64,000 nucleotides of DNA. It comes from Lachnospiraceae bacterium (GTDB lineage: Bacteria; Bacillota; Clostridia; Lachnospirales; Lachnospiraceae). The position numbers and the translations under genes were made by a program. Shown one piece after another: positions 35,663 to 43,497 of the stretch. The stretch is from contig JAEDCX010000002.1 in assembly GCA_016293925.1 (NCBI GenBank), positions 38,019-102,018 of the forward strand, read 5' to 3'. Below the pieces are notes generated by a model. That model worked only from the letters and a program-made list of their open reading frames with translations, was not told where the DNA came from and did no database searches. Positions within the stretch are counted from its first letter, which is position 1, and each line of letters starts with the position of its first letter.

Positions 35663-36109
35663 TCAGAACAGGCCTATCACCCAATAGATCACACCCAGCA
35701 GCCAGCTGGAAAAAATACCGTACAGGATTACCGGCCCTGCAATAATAAATATTTTGGATCCGATTCCGAACACCTGGCCTTCCGCCTTGAACTCAATGGC
35801 AGATGCTGCCACACTGTTCGCAAATCCGGTAATCGGCACCAGACACCCGGCACCGCCCCATTTCGTGATCGTCGCATACACGCCCAGTCCGGTCAGGATG
35901 GCACTCAGCGCCACCAGAATAATGGAGCACCAGGAGCCTGCTGTTTTCTGATCCAGTCCCAGATAGGAGAGCCACTCCAGAATGCCCTGTCCCAGCACGC
36001 AGATTACTCCCCCGGCCAGAAACGCTTTCAGCATCTGCAGGGGCAGATTCTTCCCCGGCGTTACCTGCTTGACGTATTCCTGATATTGTTCTTCCTTGCT
36101 CATTTCCAT
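35663..36109 (-). CDS. spoVAC: Stage V sporulation protein AC
   Basis: SpoVAC is an inner-membrane component of the channel that moves dipicolinic acid into and out of the spore. The 148-residue protein begins KEEQYQEYVKQVTPGKNL and has about four membrane helices, with GWGGAGCLVPITGFANS-like residues seen as KWGGAGCLVPITGFANS. The length fits. A possible sigma-G promoter lies at 36131-36159. In other clostridia spoVAD and spoVAE follow; here the next gene is of the YkgJ type, so the partners are elsewhere or absent. Confidence 0.95.
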   Translation of the reverse strand: MEMSKEEQYQEYVKQVTPGKNLPLQMLKAFLAGGVICVLGQGILEWLSYLGLDQKTAGSWCSIILVALSAILTGLGVYATITKWGGAGCLVPITGFANSVAASAIEFKAEGQVFGIGSKIFIIAGPVILYGIFSSWLLGVIYWVIGLF

Positions 36110-36130
36110 TTTCTCACACTCCTCCTACTC

Positions 36131-36159
36131 CCTAGTATTGCCAAGGAGTTTATCGTTAT
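36131..36159 (-). promoter_or_regulatory. Possible sigma-G promoter of spoVAC
   Basis: On the minus strand GCATA (36155-36159) and AATACTA (36131-36137) are 17 bases apart, differing by one base from the forespore sigma-G pattern (G-H-A-T-R, 17-18, C-A-T-N-N-T-A). spoVA genes are sigma-G dependent in Bacillus. Confidence 0.5.
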
Positions 36160-36277
36160 GCACAGATGCTGTATCCGCCTTTCCAATACAAACACTTTTT
36201 GTTGCCCTTTTTCGTCATATCATATACAATATTATTGTTTCACATTATCATCTTTCTCATTCGGAGTATGATTCATT

Positions 36278-37399
36278 ATGCAAAAAAGACCAAACTATTT
36301 TTTCAAAATCTGGAGGGTTGTATACCCTCTCCTCATACATTACGGATCGTTGATGCTGATTGCCATTCTCGGGCTGTTCGTCATCGCCTTCGCCATGGTC
36401 AGCCGTTTCTCCGGAACCACCGTTGATTTCAGCAGTGCGGATCTCTTCGTCAATCTGCTTCGGGTTTATCTGGAAAAGGCGGTTCTTCTGACCGGGATCG
36501 GCAACCTGTTTTCCATTCCTTTCCTGCTGATGCTGATGCGCGTCGACCATAGGAAATATCCTCTCGGCAAGATAACCCATACCGCACCTGCTGTCGCGTA
36601 TCTCATCCCGGCGCTTGCCGGAATTGCCTTCTGTATTGCAGGCAACACTTTCCTGACACTTCTGCCGATTGCAGAGACCTCTTCCGACACAATCCAGATG
36701 GAGGAACTGATGAATTCCGGCAGTTCCCTGGAACAGTACCTGTGCGTTGCAATCTTAGCCCCCATTGGAGAAGAACTTGCCTTCCGGGGTCTTGCATATA
36801 GGCGAATCCGTGACTTTCTCCCTGCATGGGCCGCCATCCTGCTCAGTTCCCTGGCCTTCGGCGTGTATCACGGTAACGTTCTCCAGGGAATCTATGCATC
36901 CCTGCTGGGTTGTGTTCTCGCATATTCCTATGAGAAATTCCAGAATATTGTGGCACCGATTCTGATTCATATTTTCGCCAATGCAACCTCCTGTCTACTT
37001 ACAGATGTGACATGGTTTGATTTCATGTTCGAGACAAAAACCGGACTGATCGTTTCCATGATTGTGACACTCATCCTCGGCATGGGGCTTCTGGTTCTGG
37101 CGAAGTTTACCACCAAGGTCACGCGCGAGGAACGTCCCGAGCCGAATCTTCCCATCCGCCGGGCACCGGTTCCGGTGTATGTTGCACCCGCGTATTCCCC
37201 ACAGGTTGCATATCTGCAGCCCGCCTACCCGCAGGTACCCTATCTGCAGCCCGCCTACCCGCAGGTGCCGTACCAGCAGCCTGCCTACCCGCAGGTGCCA
37301 TACCAGCAGCCTGCCTACCCGCAGGTACCCTATCTGCAGCCCGCCTACCCGCAGGCACCGTACCAGCAGTCTGCTTATTCGCAGGTACCTCCGCAATAG
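36278..37399 (+). CDS. CPBP-family intramembrane protease with Pro/Tyr/Gln-rich repeat tail
   Basis: The 373-residue protein has about seven membrane helices and the CPBP (CAAX protease, bacteriocin processing) motifs GEELAFRGLAYRRI, FGVYHGN and HIFANATS with the catalytic Glu pair and His residues. The last 75 or so residues are six near-perfect ten-residue repeats of the type YLQPAYPQVP, probably an extended cytoplasmic tail. It is read against its neighbours and separates sigF from spoVAC. The tail is unusual for the family. Confidence 0.9.
   Translation: MQKRPNYFFKIWRVVYPLLIHYGSLMLIAILGLFVIAFAMVSRFSGTTVDFSSADLFVNLLRVYLEKAVLLTGIGNLFSIPFLLMLMRVDHRKYPLGKITHTAPAVAYLIPALAGIAFCIAGNTFLTLLPIAETSSDTIQMEELMNSGSSLEQYLCVAILAPIGEELAFRGLAYRRIRDFLPAWAAILLSSLAFGVYHGNVLQGIYASLLGCVLAYSYEKFQNIVAPILIHIFANATSCLLTDVTWFDFMFETKTGLIVSMIVTLILGMGLLVLAKFTTKVTREERPEPNLPIRRAPVPVYVAPAYSPQVAYLQPAYPQVPYLQPAYPQVPYQQPAYPQVPYQQPAYPQVPYLQPAYPQAPYQQSAYSQVPPQ
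37211..37390 (+). repeat. Six 30-base tandem repeats coding the protease tail
   Basis: Units start at 37211, 37241, 37271, 37301, 37331 and 37361. They differ by few bases and stay in frame, coding Y-L/Q-Q-P-A-Y-P-Q-V-P. Copy number may vary between strains by slippage. Confidence 0.9.
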
Positions 37400-37410
37400 G
37401 GTGACTCCTG

Positions 37411-38133
37411 CTATTGCTCTGTGACCTTTGCACGCAATTGTTGCAGGATTCGTTTTTCCAATCTGCTTACCTGTACCTGGGTCATTCCCAGAGCAAGTGC
37501 CGTTTCGGTCTGGGTTCTGTTTCTGTAATATCGGAGCAGAATCAGTTTTCTCTCTTTTCCCGCAAGGCTTCCCAACAGTTCTCCTACCAGCAGCCGGTTG
37601 ATCGTTTCGTTTTGTTCATCCTTTTCTGCCGCCAACTGGTCGATCAGCATAACCTCACTATCCTCAGACCTGTAAGCCGTCTGATATATGGATTCCACCT
37701 CCATGGCTGCATTGGAGGCAATGACAACATCTTCTACCGGCAAATCTGCCGCTTCTGCAATCTCAGTAATCGTCGGATCCCGATTCAGCCGTTCTGTGAG
37801 CTCCTCCCGCATTTTCATAATCCGGAATTGATTCATCTTGATGGTCCGGTTCACCTTTACCATCCCATCGTCCCGCATAAACCGTCTGATTTCGCCTTGT
37901 ATCATCGGCACTGCATATGTGGAAAAGCACACATCATAGGTTTCATCAAACCGATCCACCGCCTTCAACAGCCCCATGCATCCGATCTGGTACAGATCCT
38001 CCGAATCGTATCCTCTCCCCACAAACCGCTTAATACTGTGTCTGATCAACCCAAGATTCTCCCGGACAACCTGATCTCTGGCTGATTTATCCCCGGCCTG
38101 CGCCTTCCGTAGCAGTCCCACAGTTTCTTCCAT
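37411..38133 (-). CDS. sigF: RNA polymerase sigma-F factor
   Basis: Sigma-F directs the first forespore-specific transcription. The 240-residue protein has region 2 (LYQIGCMGLLKAVDRFD), region 3 (RDPTITEIAEAADLPVEDV) and region 4 (ILLRYYRNRTQTETALALGMTQVQVSRLEK, in parts) as in SigF/SigG. Context with spoIIAB three bases and spoIIAA further upstream fixes the identity as SigF. Confidence 0.96.
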   Translation of the reverse strand: MEETVGLLRKAQAGDKSARDQVVRENLGLIRHSIKRFVGRGYDSEDLYQIGCMGLLKAVDRFDETYDVCFSTYAVPMIQGEIRRFMRDDGMVKVNRTIKMNQFRIMKMREELTERLNRDPTITEIAEAADLPVEDVVIASNAAMEVESIYQTAYRSEDSEVMLIDQLAAEKDEQNETINRLLVGELLGSLAGKERKLILLRYYRNRTQTETALALGMTQVQVSRLEKRILQQLRAKVTEQ

Positions 38134-38136
38134 CGG

Positions 38137-38616
38137 CTACTCCTCGTCATAGGTATGTATTCTGCCGAAATACTTCGTCATCACAACACTGGTTCCTCTG
38201 CCGAATATGCTGTTCACACTTAGTTCATCCATGAAGGCTTCCATGAAAGAAAAACCCATTCCGGACCGTTCCATCTCCGGTCTCGTTGTGTACAGCGGCT
38301 CCATCGCTCTTTCCACATCCGGAATGCCGATTCCTTCGTCCTCAATCACCACTTCCATCGTATTCTCCCACCGGGTAAGCCGCATATGTATGATTCCGTC
38401 TCCCTCGGGATATGCATGGATGATTGCATTTGTCACGGCTTCGCTGACTGCCGTTTTAACGTCTGCGATCTCCTCCATGGTGGGGTTTAGCGGCGCGGCA
38501 AATGCACTGACTACAATTCGCGCAAATGCTTCATTGACGGATCTTGCCTGAAAAATAACCTCCGTCCTGTCTTTGCAACCGGTCATTGCATCCGTAATCT
38601 GTGTTATCGTATCCAT
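38137..38616 (-). CDS. spoIIAB: Anti-sigma-F factor SpoIIAB
   Basis: SpoIIAB holds sigma-F inactive and phosphorylates SpoIIAA. The 159-residue GHKL kinase shows the N box EAVTNAIIHAYPEGDG, the G1 box DEGIGIPD and the G2 region RSGMGFSFMEAFMD. It lies ten bases after spoIIAA and three bases before sigF, the standard order of the operon. Confidence 0.97.
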   Translation of the reverse strand: MDTITQITDAMTGCKDRTEVIFQARSVNEAFARIVVSAFAAPLNPTMEEIADVKTAVSEAVTNAIIHAYPEGDGIIHMRLTRWENTMEVVIEDEGIGIPDVERAMEPLYTTRPEMERSGMGFSFMEAFMDELSVNSIFGRGTSVVMTKYFGRIHTYDEE

Positions 38617-38626
38617 ATATGCCCTC

Positions 38627-38935
38627 CTAATTCATCATTTCAACATATCGCAGCAATCCTGCCATATGAATGACCCGTTTGATCTGTTTGTTGCAGTGGA
38701 TCAGGAAAACCTTCCCGCCAAAGCAGTCCACCTTGCGATACCGTCCGATAATGACTCCGATCCCGGAACTGTCCATCAGTACCGTATCCTCAAAGTCAAA
38801 TACAACATTTTTCGCCTTACTGTTCATCAGAAAATGATCTGCCGTTCTGCTGATATCAGCCGCTTCGTAATGTCCCACCTCTTCCGGCATCTTTATCATC
38901 AGATAGTTCTCAATAATTGCAAAATCCTGTGCCAT
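38627..38935 (-). CDS. spoIIAA: Anti-sigma-F factor antagonist SpoIIAA
   Basis: A STAS-domain protein of 102 residues that releases sigma-F when dephosphorylated. The phosphorylated Ser is in LMDSSGIGVIIGRY. The ATG at 38935 with GAGGAGAG upstream is chosen; an open extension of 16 codons has no ribosome site. It is the first gene of the spoIIA operon. Confidence 0.95.
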   Translation of the reverse strand: MAQDFAIIENYLMIKMPEEVGHYEAADISRTADHFLMNSKAKNVVFDFEDTVLMDSSGIGVIIGRYRKVDCFGGKVFLIHCNKQIKRVIHMAGLLRYVEMMN

Positions 38936-38985
38936 GTTCTCTCCTCTTTTCCAAGCTTCTCTCTGTTTCGCCAATTTCGGCAATC

Positions 38986-39018
38986 AAAAAGACACTGCCT
39001 GTATCAGACAATGTCTTT
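38986..39018 (-). terminator. Terminator of the zinc-ribbon TPR gene
   Basis: AAAGACA-T-TG-CTG arms pair almost completely around a three-base loop and are followed by T5 on the minus strand. It isolates the spoIIA operon from the TPR gene. Confidence 0.85.
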
Positions 39019-39054
39019 CGTTCTTTGTTACTCTTCTGTTTGTATTCCCCGGAT

Positions 39055-40482
39055 TTAATCCTCGTAATTCTTCAGGTATCTCTTGGCGCGGCTGACCCGG
39101 GAGGAATTCGGGAACAGTTCGATCAGCTTCTCATATGCGGCGATTGCTTCTTCCCGGTTCTCATTCAGTCGGTACGCGTTACCCAGATCGTACAGCGCGT
39201 CCACATTGGCCGCATCATATTTCACCGCCATCTGGAGATCCGGAATCGCACCCTCATAATCTCCGGCATCAAACCTGACCATGCCCTGATTATAGTATGC
39301 CCTGCTGGCCGCAGGACCGATTGCCGTCAACAGATGATCATAAGCAGCCTTGTAATTCTCGGTTCCGTTCAGATAATCACTGTCCTGAATCTGATTCAGT
39401 GCCTCTGCAACCTCCAACTCGGTATGGTCCGGATCCAGATATAAATATTCCGCGTAGGTCAGTCTCTCATATGCGTTCACCATCTCGTCAGTGCCGCTGT
39501 ACCCGTTCAGGGAGTATTCCAGTTCCCCTATTTTCCCGACCAGTTCCTCTTTTTCTTCCGTCAACTGCTTAATCGTATCATTTTTCTCGGATAGCGTGGC
39601 GATATAGCCGTCCTCGATCTTCTGATGATCGCTCTTGACCTGATTGATTCTGGCAGGAAGGATCAGAAACCACGAGATTGCCACGCCGATGACACAGCCG
39701 ATTACCACATTCAGCAGAACCGACAAGCCATTGGGTTCTTTCACGTTCACGTTATTCAGAACCGCTTCCCGGTTCTTTCTGTTGGTGGCGGCAATTTCGT
39801 CCCCGTATTGTTCTTCGGTATGCTTCTTTTTGCGTTTTCCCGCAGAACCCGTTAATTCAGAATCCACATTGGTAACACTGTCAACAATCCGAAGATAACG
39901 TAACGTGATCGTATTATTGGTATCCACCCGGAGCGCCTTGTGTAATTCCTGTCTCGCACGCTCCCACTCCTCCACATTCATATACAGCAGTGCCAGCAAC
40001 TGATGTGCCTGTACATATTTCGGATTGATGGACAATACCTTCTTCAACTGTATCATTGCCAGATCCAGACTGTCCTGTCTGCAATAGGTCAACGCCTGAT
40101 TGTATTTCTTGATTGCCTGATTCAGCGCATCCAGTCTGGTCGGATTCGCCTGCATCATATCCAGATAATCATCCGCAATATTCTTCTTGGGCTGGATATT
40201 CTTGCTGATTACCCACTCATTCAGCGCTGAAACCGCTTCCCCGATCTCCAGATAAACCAGCCCCAGCAGATTGCGGGCCTCTATATTATTCTTATTCATC
40301 TTAAGGCTCTGCTTCAGACAGACGATAGCTCCGGACAGATCCCTGACCTGTGCCTTCTCAAGACCGAAATTGTAAAACTGGTTGGACAGTCTTACAATTC
40401 TCTTGAAACGATCCACCTCGGCACCACAGTTTGTACAGAAATCGTTTTCTGTCAGCAGACAACCGCACTTATAACAATTCAT
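39055..40482 (-). CDS. Zinc-ribbon TPR membrane protein
   Basis: A 475-residue protein with an N-terminal zinc ribbon (CYKCGCLLTENDFCTNCG), four or more TPR units (residues 40-190), a charged linker, one membrane segment (about 258-280), a coiled coil (285-325) and a second set of TPR units that includes ASRAYYNQGMVRFDAGDYEGA at the C-terminus. Cytoplasmic and extracytoplasmic TPR halves are thus on opposite sides of the membrane. Function unknown. It follows a 51-residue protein and folC. Confidence 0.85.
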   Translation of the reverse strand: MNCYKCGCLLTENDFCTNCGAEVDRFKRIVRLSNQFYNFGLEKAQVRDLSGAIVCLKQSLKMNKNNIEARNLLGLVYLEIGEAVSALNEWVISKNIQPKKNIADDYLDMMQANPTRLDALNQAIKKYNQALTYCRQDSLDLAMIQLKKVLSINPKYVQAHQLLALLYMNVEEWERARQELHKALRVDTNNTITLRYLRIVDSVTNVDSELTGSAGKRKKKHTEEQYGDEIAATNRKNREAVLNNVNVKEPNGLSVLLNVVIGCVIGVAISWFLILPARINQVKSDHQKIEDGYIATLSEKNDTIKQLTEEKEELVGKIGELEYSLNGYSGTDEMVNAYERLTYAEYLYLDPDHTELEVAEALNQIQDSDYLNGTENYKAAYDHLLTAIGPAASRAYYNQGMVRFDAGDYEGAIPDLQMAVKYDAANVDALYDLGNAYRLNENREEAIAAYEKLIELFPNSSRVSRAKRYLKNYED

Positions 40483-40490
40483 CTGCCACC

Positions 40491-40646
40491 CTACTCTTCT
40501 TCCTTTGCTTCCTTCACCATCTGTACCAATATATCAGCCATATCCGTTATATCCTGGCTGTAGATCGCATCCTCCGCCTCTTCGATCTCAAGGCTCGGAT
40601 GGAATTTCTTCAATTCCTCTTCAAAATTAATCTCTATTCCTGCCAT
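40491..40646 (-). CDS. Small acidic 51-residue protein
   Basis: The ATG at 40646 directly follows the folC stop codon (40649-40647), and AGGAG lies inside the end of folC, so translation is coupled. The product is acidic and helical (MAGIEINFEEELKKF, EAEDAIYSQDITDM, then KEAKEEE at the end). No family is recognised. It ends eight bases before the TPR gene start, so the three genes probably form one operon. Confidence 0.75.
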   Translation of the reverse strand: MAGIEINFEEELKKFHPSLEIEEAEDAIYSQDITDMADILVQMVKEAKEEE

Positions 40647-41963
40647 CTATGACTCCTGTCCCTGCAGGATTTCCCTCACACTGCCCACCAGATAGAGTGA
40701 ACCTGCAATGTAGATCCTGTTCCCACTCCTCTTGTGGGCCAGAACATTATCCAATGCTGTCTCAATATCCTCATAATACAGAACAGGACATTCCGTATAT
40801 TGTTCGAACATCCCTCGGATCTGCGGGATCGTCACTTCTCTTGCACCCGCCACCCGGGTCACATGAATCCTGCCAAACAGACCGCTTGTCGAAAGCATGC
40901 GAACCATCTCGTCATACTGCTTGTCCCTTACTACCGCAAATAGCAGTTCCCGCATGCCGGAACAACCATCCCCGGAAACCGTTTCCAGAAACGCCCTGAT
41001 CCCATCCGGATTATGGGCACCATCCAGATATACCTCCGGTCTGATCTCCTCCATGCGCCCTTCCCAGACCATCGCAGCAAGCCCCTCAGCAATCATATCC
41101 CTGCTGATCCGCTCCCGATCCGGAAGGCATTCTATTGTTCTTACGGCAACGGCTGCATTCTCCGCCTGATATTGCGCAATCGAACTGAGATGAGCCGTAA
41201 CAGTTTCATAATACCGAGAACGTAGGCAAAAATCAATGCCTTTCCCTGCATTTTTGCAAAAAGAAATATCCTCTTTTTCGACAGGAATACACGGTGCTCC
41301 TGCATTCCGGGCAGCATTCCGGATCACTTCATATGCTGTTTTTGGCTCCGCCAATGTAATGACCGGACAATTCTGCCGTATGATCCCTGCCTTTTCTCCC
41401 GCAATCTTCTCCAGCGTGTCACCCAGATATTCCATATGGTCCATCCCCAGCCTTGTCACAACGCAGGCAGTTTTCTTCCCAATCACATTGGTGGCGTCCA
41501 GTCGTCCGCCGAGACCGGTCTCCAGCACAATATAGTCCGGCCTTTTCTCCTGATACCACAGCATTGCCATGAAAAAAACAAATTCAAAAAAAGACGGATG
41601 ATAGGATAGCTTTCTGTCCTTCCGATAACTTTCCAGGCGCGTCATCAGTCGGTGAAACAAATCCGCAAATTCCGCTTCCGACAGGTTTCTGCCGTTCAGC
41701 CGTATTCTCTCACAGATACTAATCAGATGCGGAGAGGTAAACAACCCCACCTGAAAGCCGGCTGTTCGCAAAATGCGATCCAGGAATGCGCACACAGATC
41801 CCTTCCCGTTGGTTCCGGCCACATGGATCACCCTGCACTCCGCCCCTGGTTCCCCCAGATACCGGTAAAATGCAGCGGTATCTTCTAAGCTGTTTTTGCC
41901 TGTAAATCTGGGAATCCCAAGAATATAATCCCTGGCTTCCGTAAATGGAACGTATTCTGTCAT
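40647..41963 (-). CDS. folC: Folylpolyglutamate synthase/dihydrofolate synthase
   Basis: FolC adds glutamate to folates. The 438-residue Mur-ligase-like protein has the ATP loop VIHVAGTNGKGSVCAFL, VLETGLGGRLDATN, GMDHMEYLG and LDGAHNPDG. It is the right length for the bifunctional enzyme. Its 3' end provides the ribosome site for a small downstream gene. Confidence 0.96.
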   Translation of the reverse strand: MTEYVPFTEARDYILGIPRFTGKNSLEDTAAFYRYLGEPGAECRVIHVAGTNGKGSVCAFLDRILRTAGFQVGLFTSPHLISICERIRLNGRNLSEAEFADLFHRLMTRLESYRKDRKLSYHPSFFEFVFFMAMLWYQEKRPDYIVLETGLGGRLDATNVIGKKTACVVTRLGMDHMEYLGDTLEKIAGEKAGIIRQNCPVITLAEPKTAYEVIRNAARNAGAPCIPVEKEDISFCKNAGKGIDFCLRSRYYETVTAHLSSIAQYQAENAAVAVRTIECLPDRERISRDMIAEGLAAMVWEGRMEEIRPEVYLDGAHNPDGIRAFLETVSGDGCSGMRELLFAVVRDKQYDEMVRMLSTSGLFGRIHVTRVAGAREVTIPQIRGMFEQYTECPVLYYEDIETALDNVLAHKRSGNRIYIAGSLYLVGSVREILQGQES

Positions 41964-42009
41964 ATCTCGCCGTCACATCCTCATCATACCATTCCGTCTG
42001 TTCCTGTCA

Positions 42010-43428
42010 TCAGACGTTGGCAATTACTTTGCCCTCAATCAGGCCGCTCCTGCACACATAATTCATGTAGCAGGTATTCTTGTCAACAGGCAGCACTCCG
42101 TTATTGATAAAGATCGTACAGCCCCTGTATACATTTCCGTTGACCCGTACCGCAGAATCCCTGCAGGCATCCATCAGTTCATTCAGTTCCTGCAGTTCAT
42201 CCTGAAGATCGTTCCGTTTTCTGACCAGTTCTTCCTTCTGTTCCAGAAGCTGCCGTCTTTTCAGTCCCTGCAACGGAGATTCTCCGCTGAGTGCCATGAG
42301 TTTCTCCGCCTGTTTGATGTCTACCTCCAGATCATTCAACTGTTCATCCATCCCGGAGAGCTGCTTGGTCACATGCGTTCTCTGGTTGTACAATTCCTTT
42401 TTATATCCAACCTGTACCACGGTTTTGATCTCTGCCTCATTGCCAAGACAGGCAGCCTCCAATCCGTGTGTTGCGTAACAGATTCCCCCCATCAGAGTAC
42501 CTCTCCTGCCGGTCAGGATAATCTGCTGAGCGGAGGTTATGTTGGAATTGATGATGGTGTTGGCACGTACATTTCCTTTCGCATCCACTGTGGTCTGCTC
42601 AATAAAATCCGCATACAGATCCCCTCCGCAGGTAATGGCCGCTTTTTCATTGCCGTTGATCCCACACTTGAGAACCACATCTTCTCCCGCTTCAATGGTT
42701 GCCGCCTCCACCGTTCCCGATATGATCACTGATTTGGACGCCCTGATCACCACATCCGACCCGACATTACCGTCAATCATGACATCCCCGTTAAATTCGA
42801 TCACACCGGTCAGATAGTCCACATCTCCCGCAATCTCATGTACATTACGTATCTCCAATACACCGTTCCGGAACAGCACTTTGCCATTGGTGGTTGCATA
42901 GAATTTGTGATCGGCACCGCCGGAGGATATGCCCCTGCCTTTCAGCACCGGAAGATTCTTCACTCCTGCGGGCTCCAGAATCCTGCCTCTCACGTCACTG
43001 CCCGGATTACCGGTGTCTGCCGGATAATACACCGCCAGAAGATCGCCCTCCTGTACATTCTGTAACACGTTCATACTCGTGTAGTCCACCGAACCGTCTT
43101 CTCTGATCTTCGGATTGCGGGCGAAATCCTCGGTATTGACCATGTATTCATAATAACCATCACGCCCCGTGCCCGGTTTCTCTCCCACCGCAGCCAGAAC
43201 CTCGCGCCTGTATATTTTCTTCTTGACAATCGCTGCCAGATTCGACTCATGGAATCCGGTATTGACGCCGTATGCCCGCAGAATGTCTTTGAGATCATTC
43301 CTATCATACTGCATCCCGTCATCTTCCGTCAGGTAGATAAACGCCTGCATCCCATCATCCGATATTCTCACATAGGTGGTATCCGGTTCCGGATTCCCGG
43401 CCATTCCACCCGCTCCCAATCCATCCAT
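42010..43428 (-). CDS. DUF342 (FapA) family protein
   Basis: A 472-residue protein with the FapA layout: an N-terminal region (residues 15-150), a right-handed beta-helix of hexapeptide-like turns (GDVDYLTGVIEFNGDVMIDG, VVIRASKSVIISG) and a C-terminal coiled coil (QRTHVTKQLSGMDEQLNDLE). Relatives are polymerising or surface-associated proteins of unclear role. The ATG at 43428, nine bases after AAAGGAG, is chosen; ATG at 43437 is too close to that site. Confidence 0.88.
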   Translation of the reverse strand: MDGLGAGGMAGNPEPDTTYVRISDDGMQAFIYLTEDDGMQYDRNDLKDILRAYGVNTGFHESNLAAIVKKKIYRREVLAAVGEKPGTGRDGYYEYMVNTEDFARNPKIREDGSVDYTSMNVLQNVQEGDLLAVYYPADTGNPGSDVRGRILEPAGVKNLPVLKGRGISSGGADHKFYATTNGKVLFRNGVLEIRNVHEIAGDVDYLTGVIEFNGDVMIDGNVGSDVVIRASKSVIISGTVEAATIEAGEDVVLKCGINGNEKAAITCGGDLYADFIEQTTVDAKGNVRANTIINSNITSAQQIILTGRRGTLMGGICYATHGLEAACLGNEAEIKTVVQVGYKKELYNQRTHVTKQLSGMDEQLNDLEVDIKQAEKLMALSGESPLQGLKRRQLLEQKEELVRKRNDLQDELQELNELMDACRDSAVRVNGNVYRGCTIFINNGVLPVDKNTCYMNYVCRSGLIEGKVIANV

Positions 43429-43459
43429 GTTCCGCATGCTCCTTTCTCTGACGTAAATC

Positions 43460-43484
43460 CAGGCCTCCGTGGATGGGAGGCCTG
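43460..43484 (-). terminator. valS terminator
   Basis: Nine-base perfect arms CAGGCCTCC and GGAGGCCTG start about 13 bases after the valS stop; the tail GGATTTACG is weak in U. Confidence 0.6.
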
Positions 43485-43497
43485 ATTCCAATGGTGA

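Noticed and set aside
37211..37390. Regular 30-base repeats considered as a CRISPR array
   Set aside because: The units are contiguous with no unique spacers and encode in-frame protein repeats; no cas genes are near.
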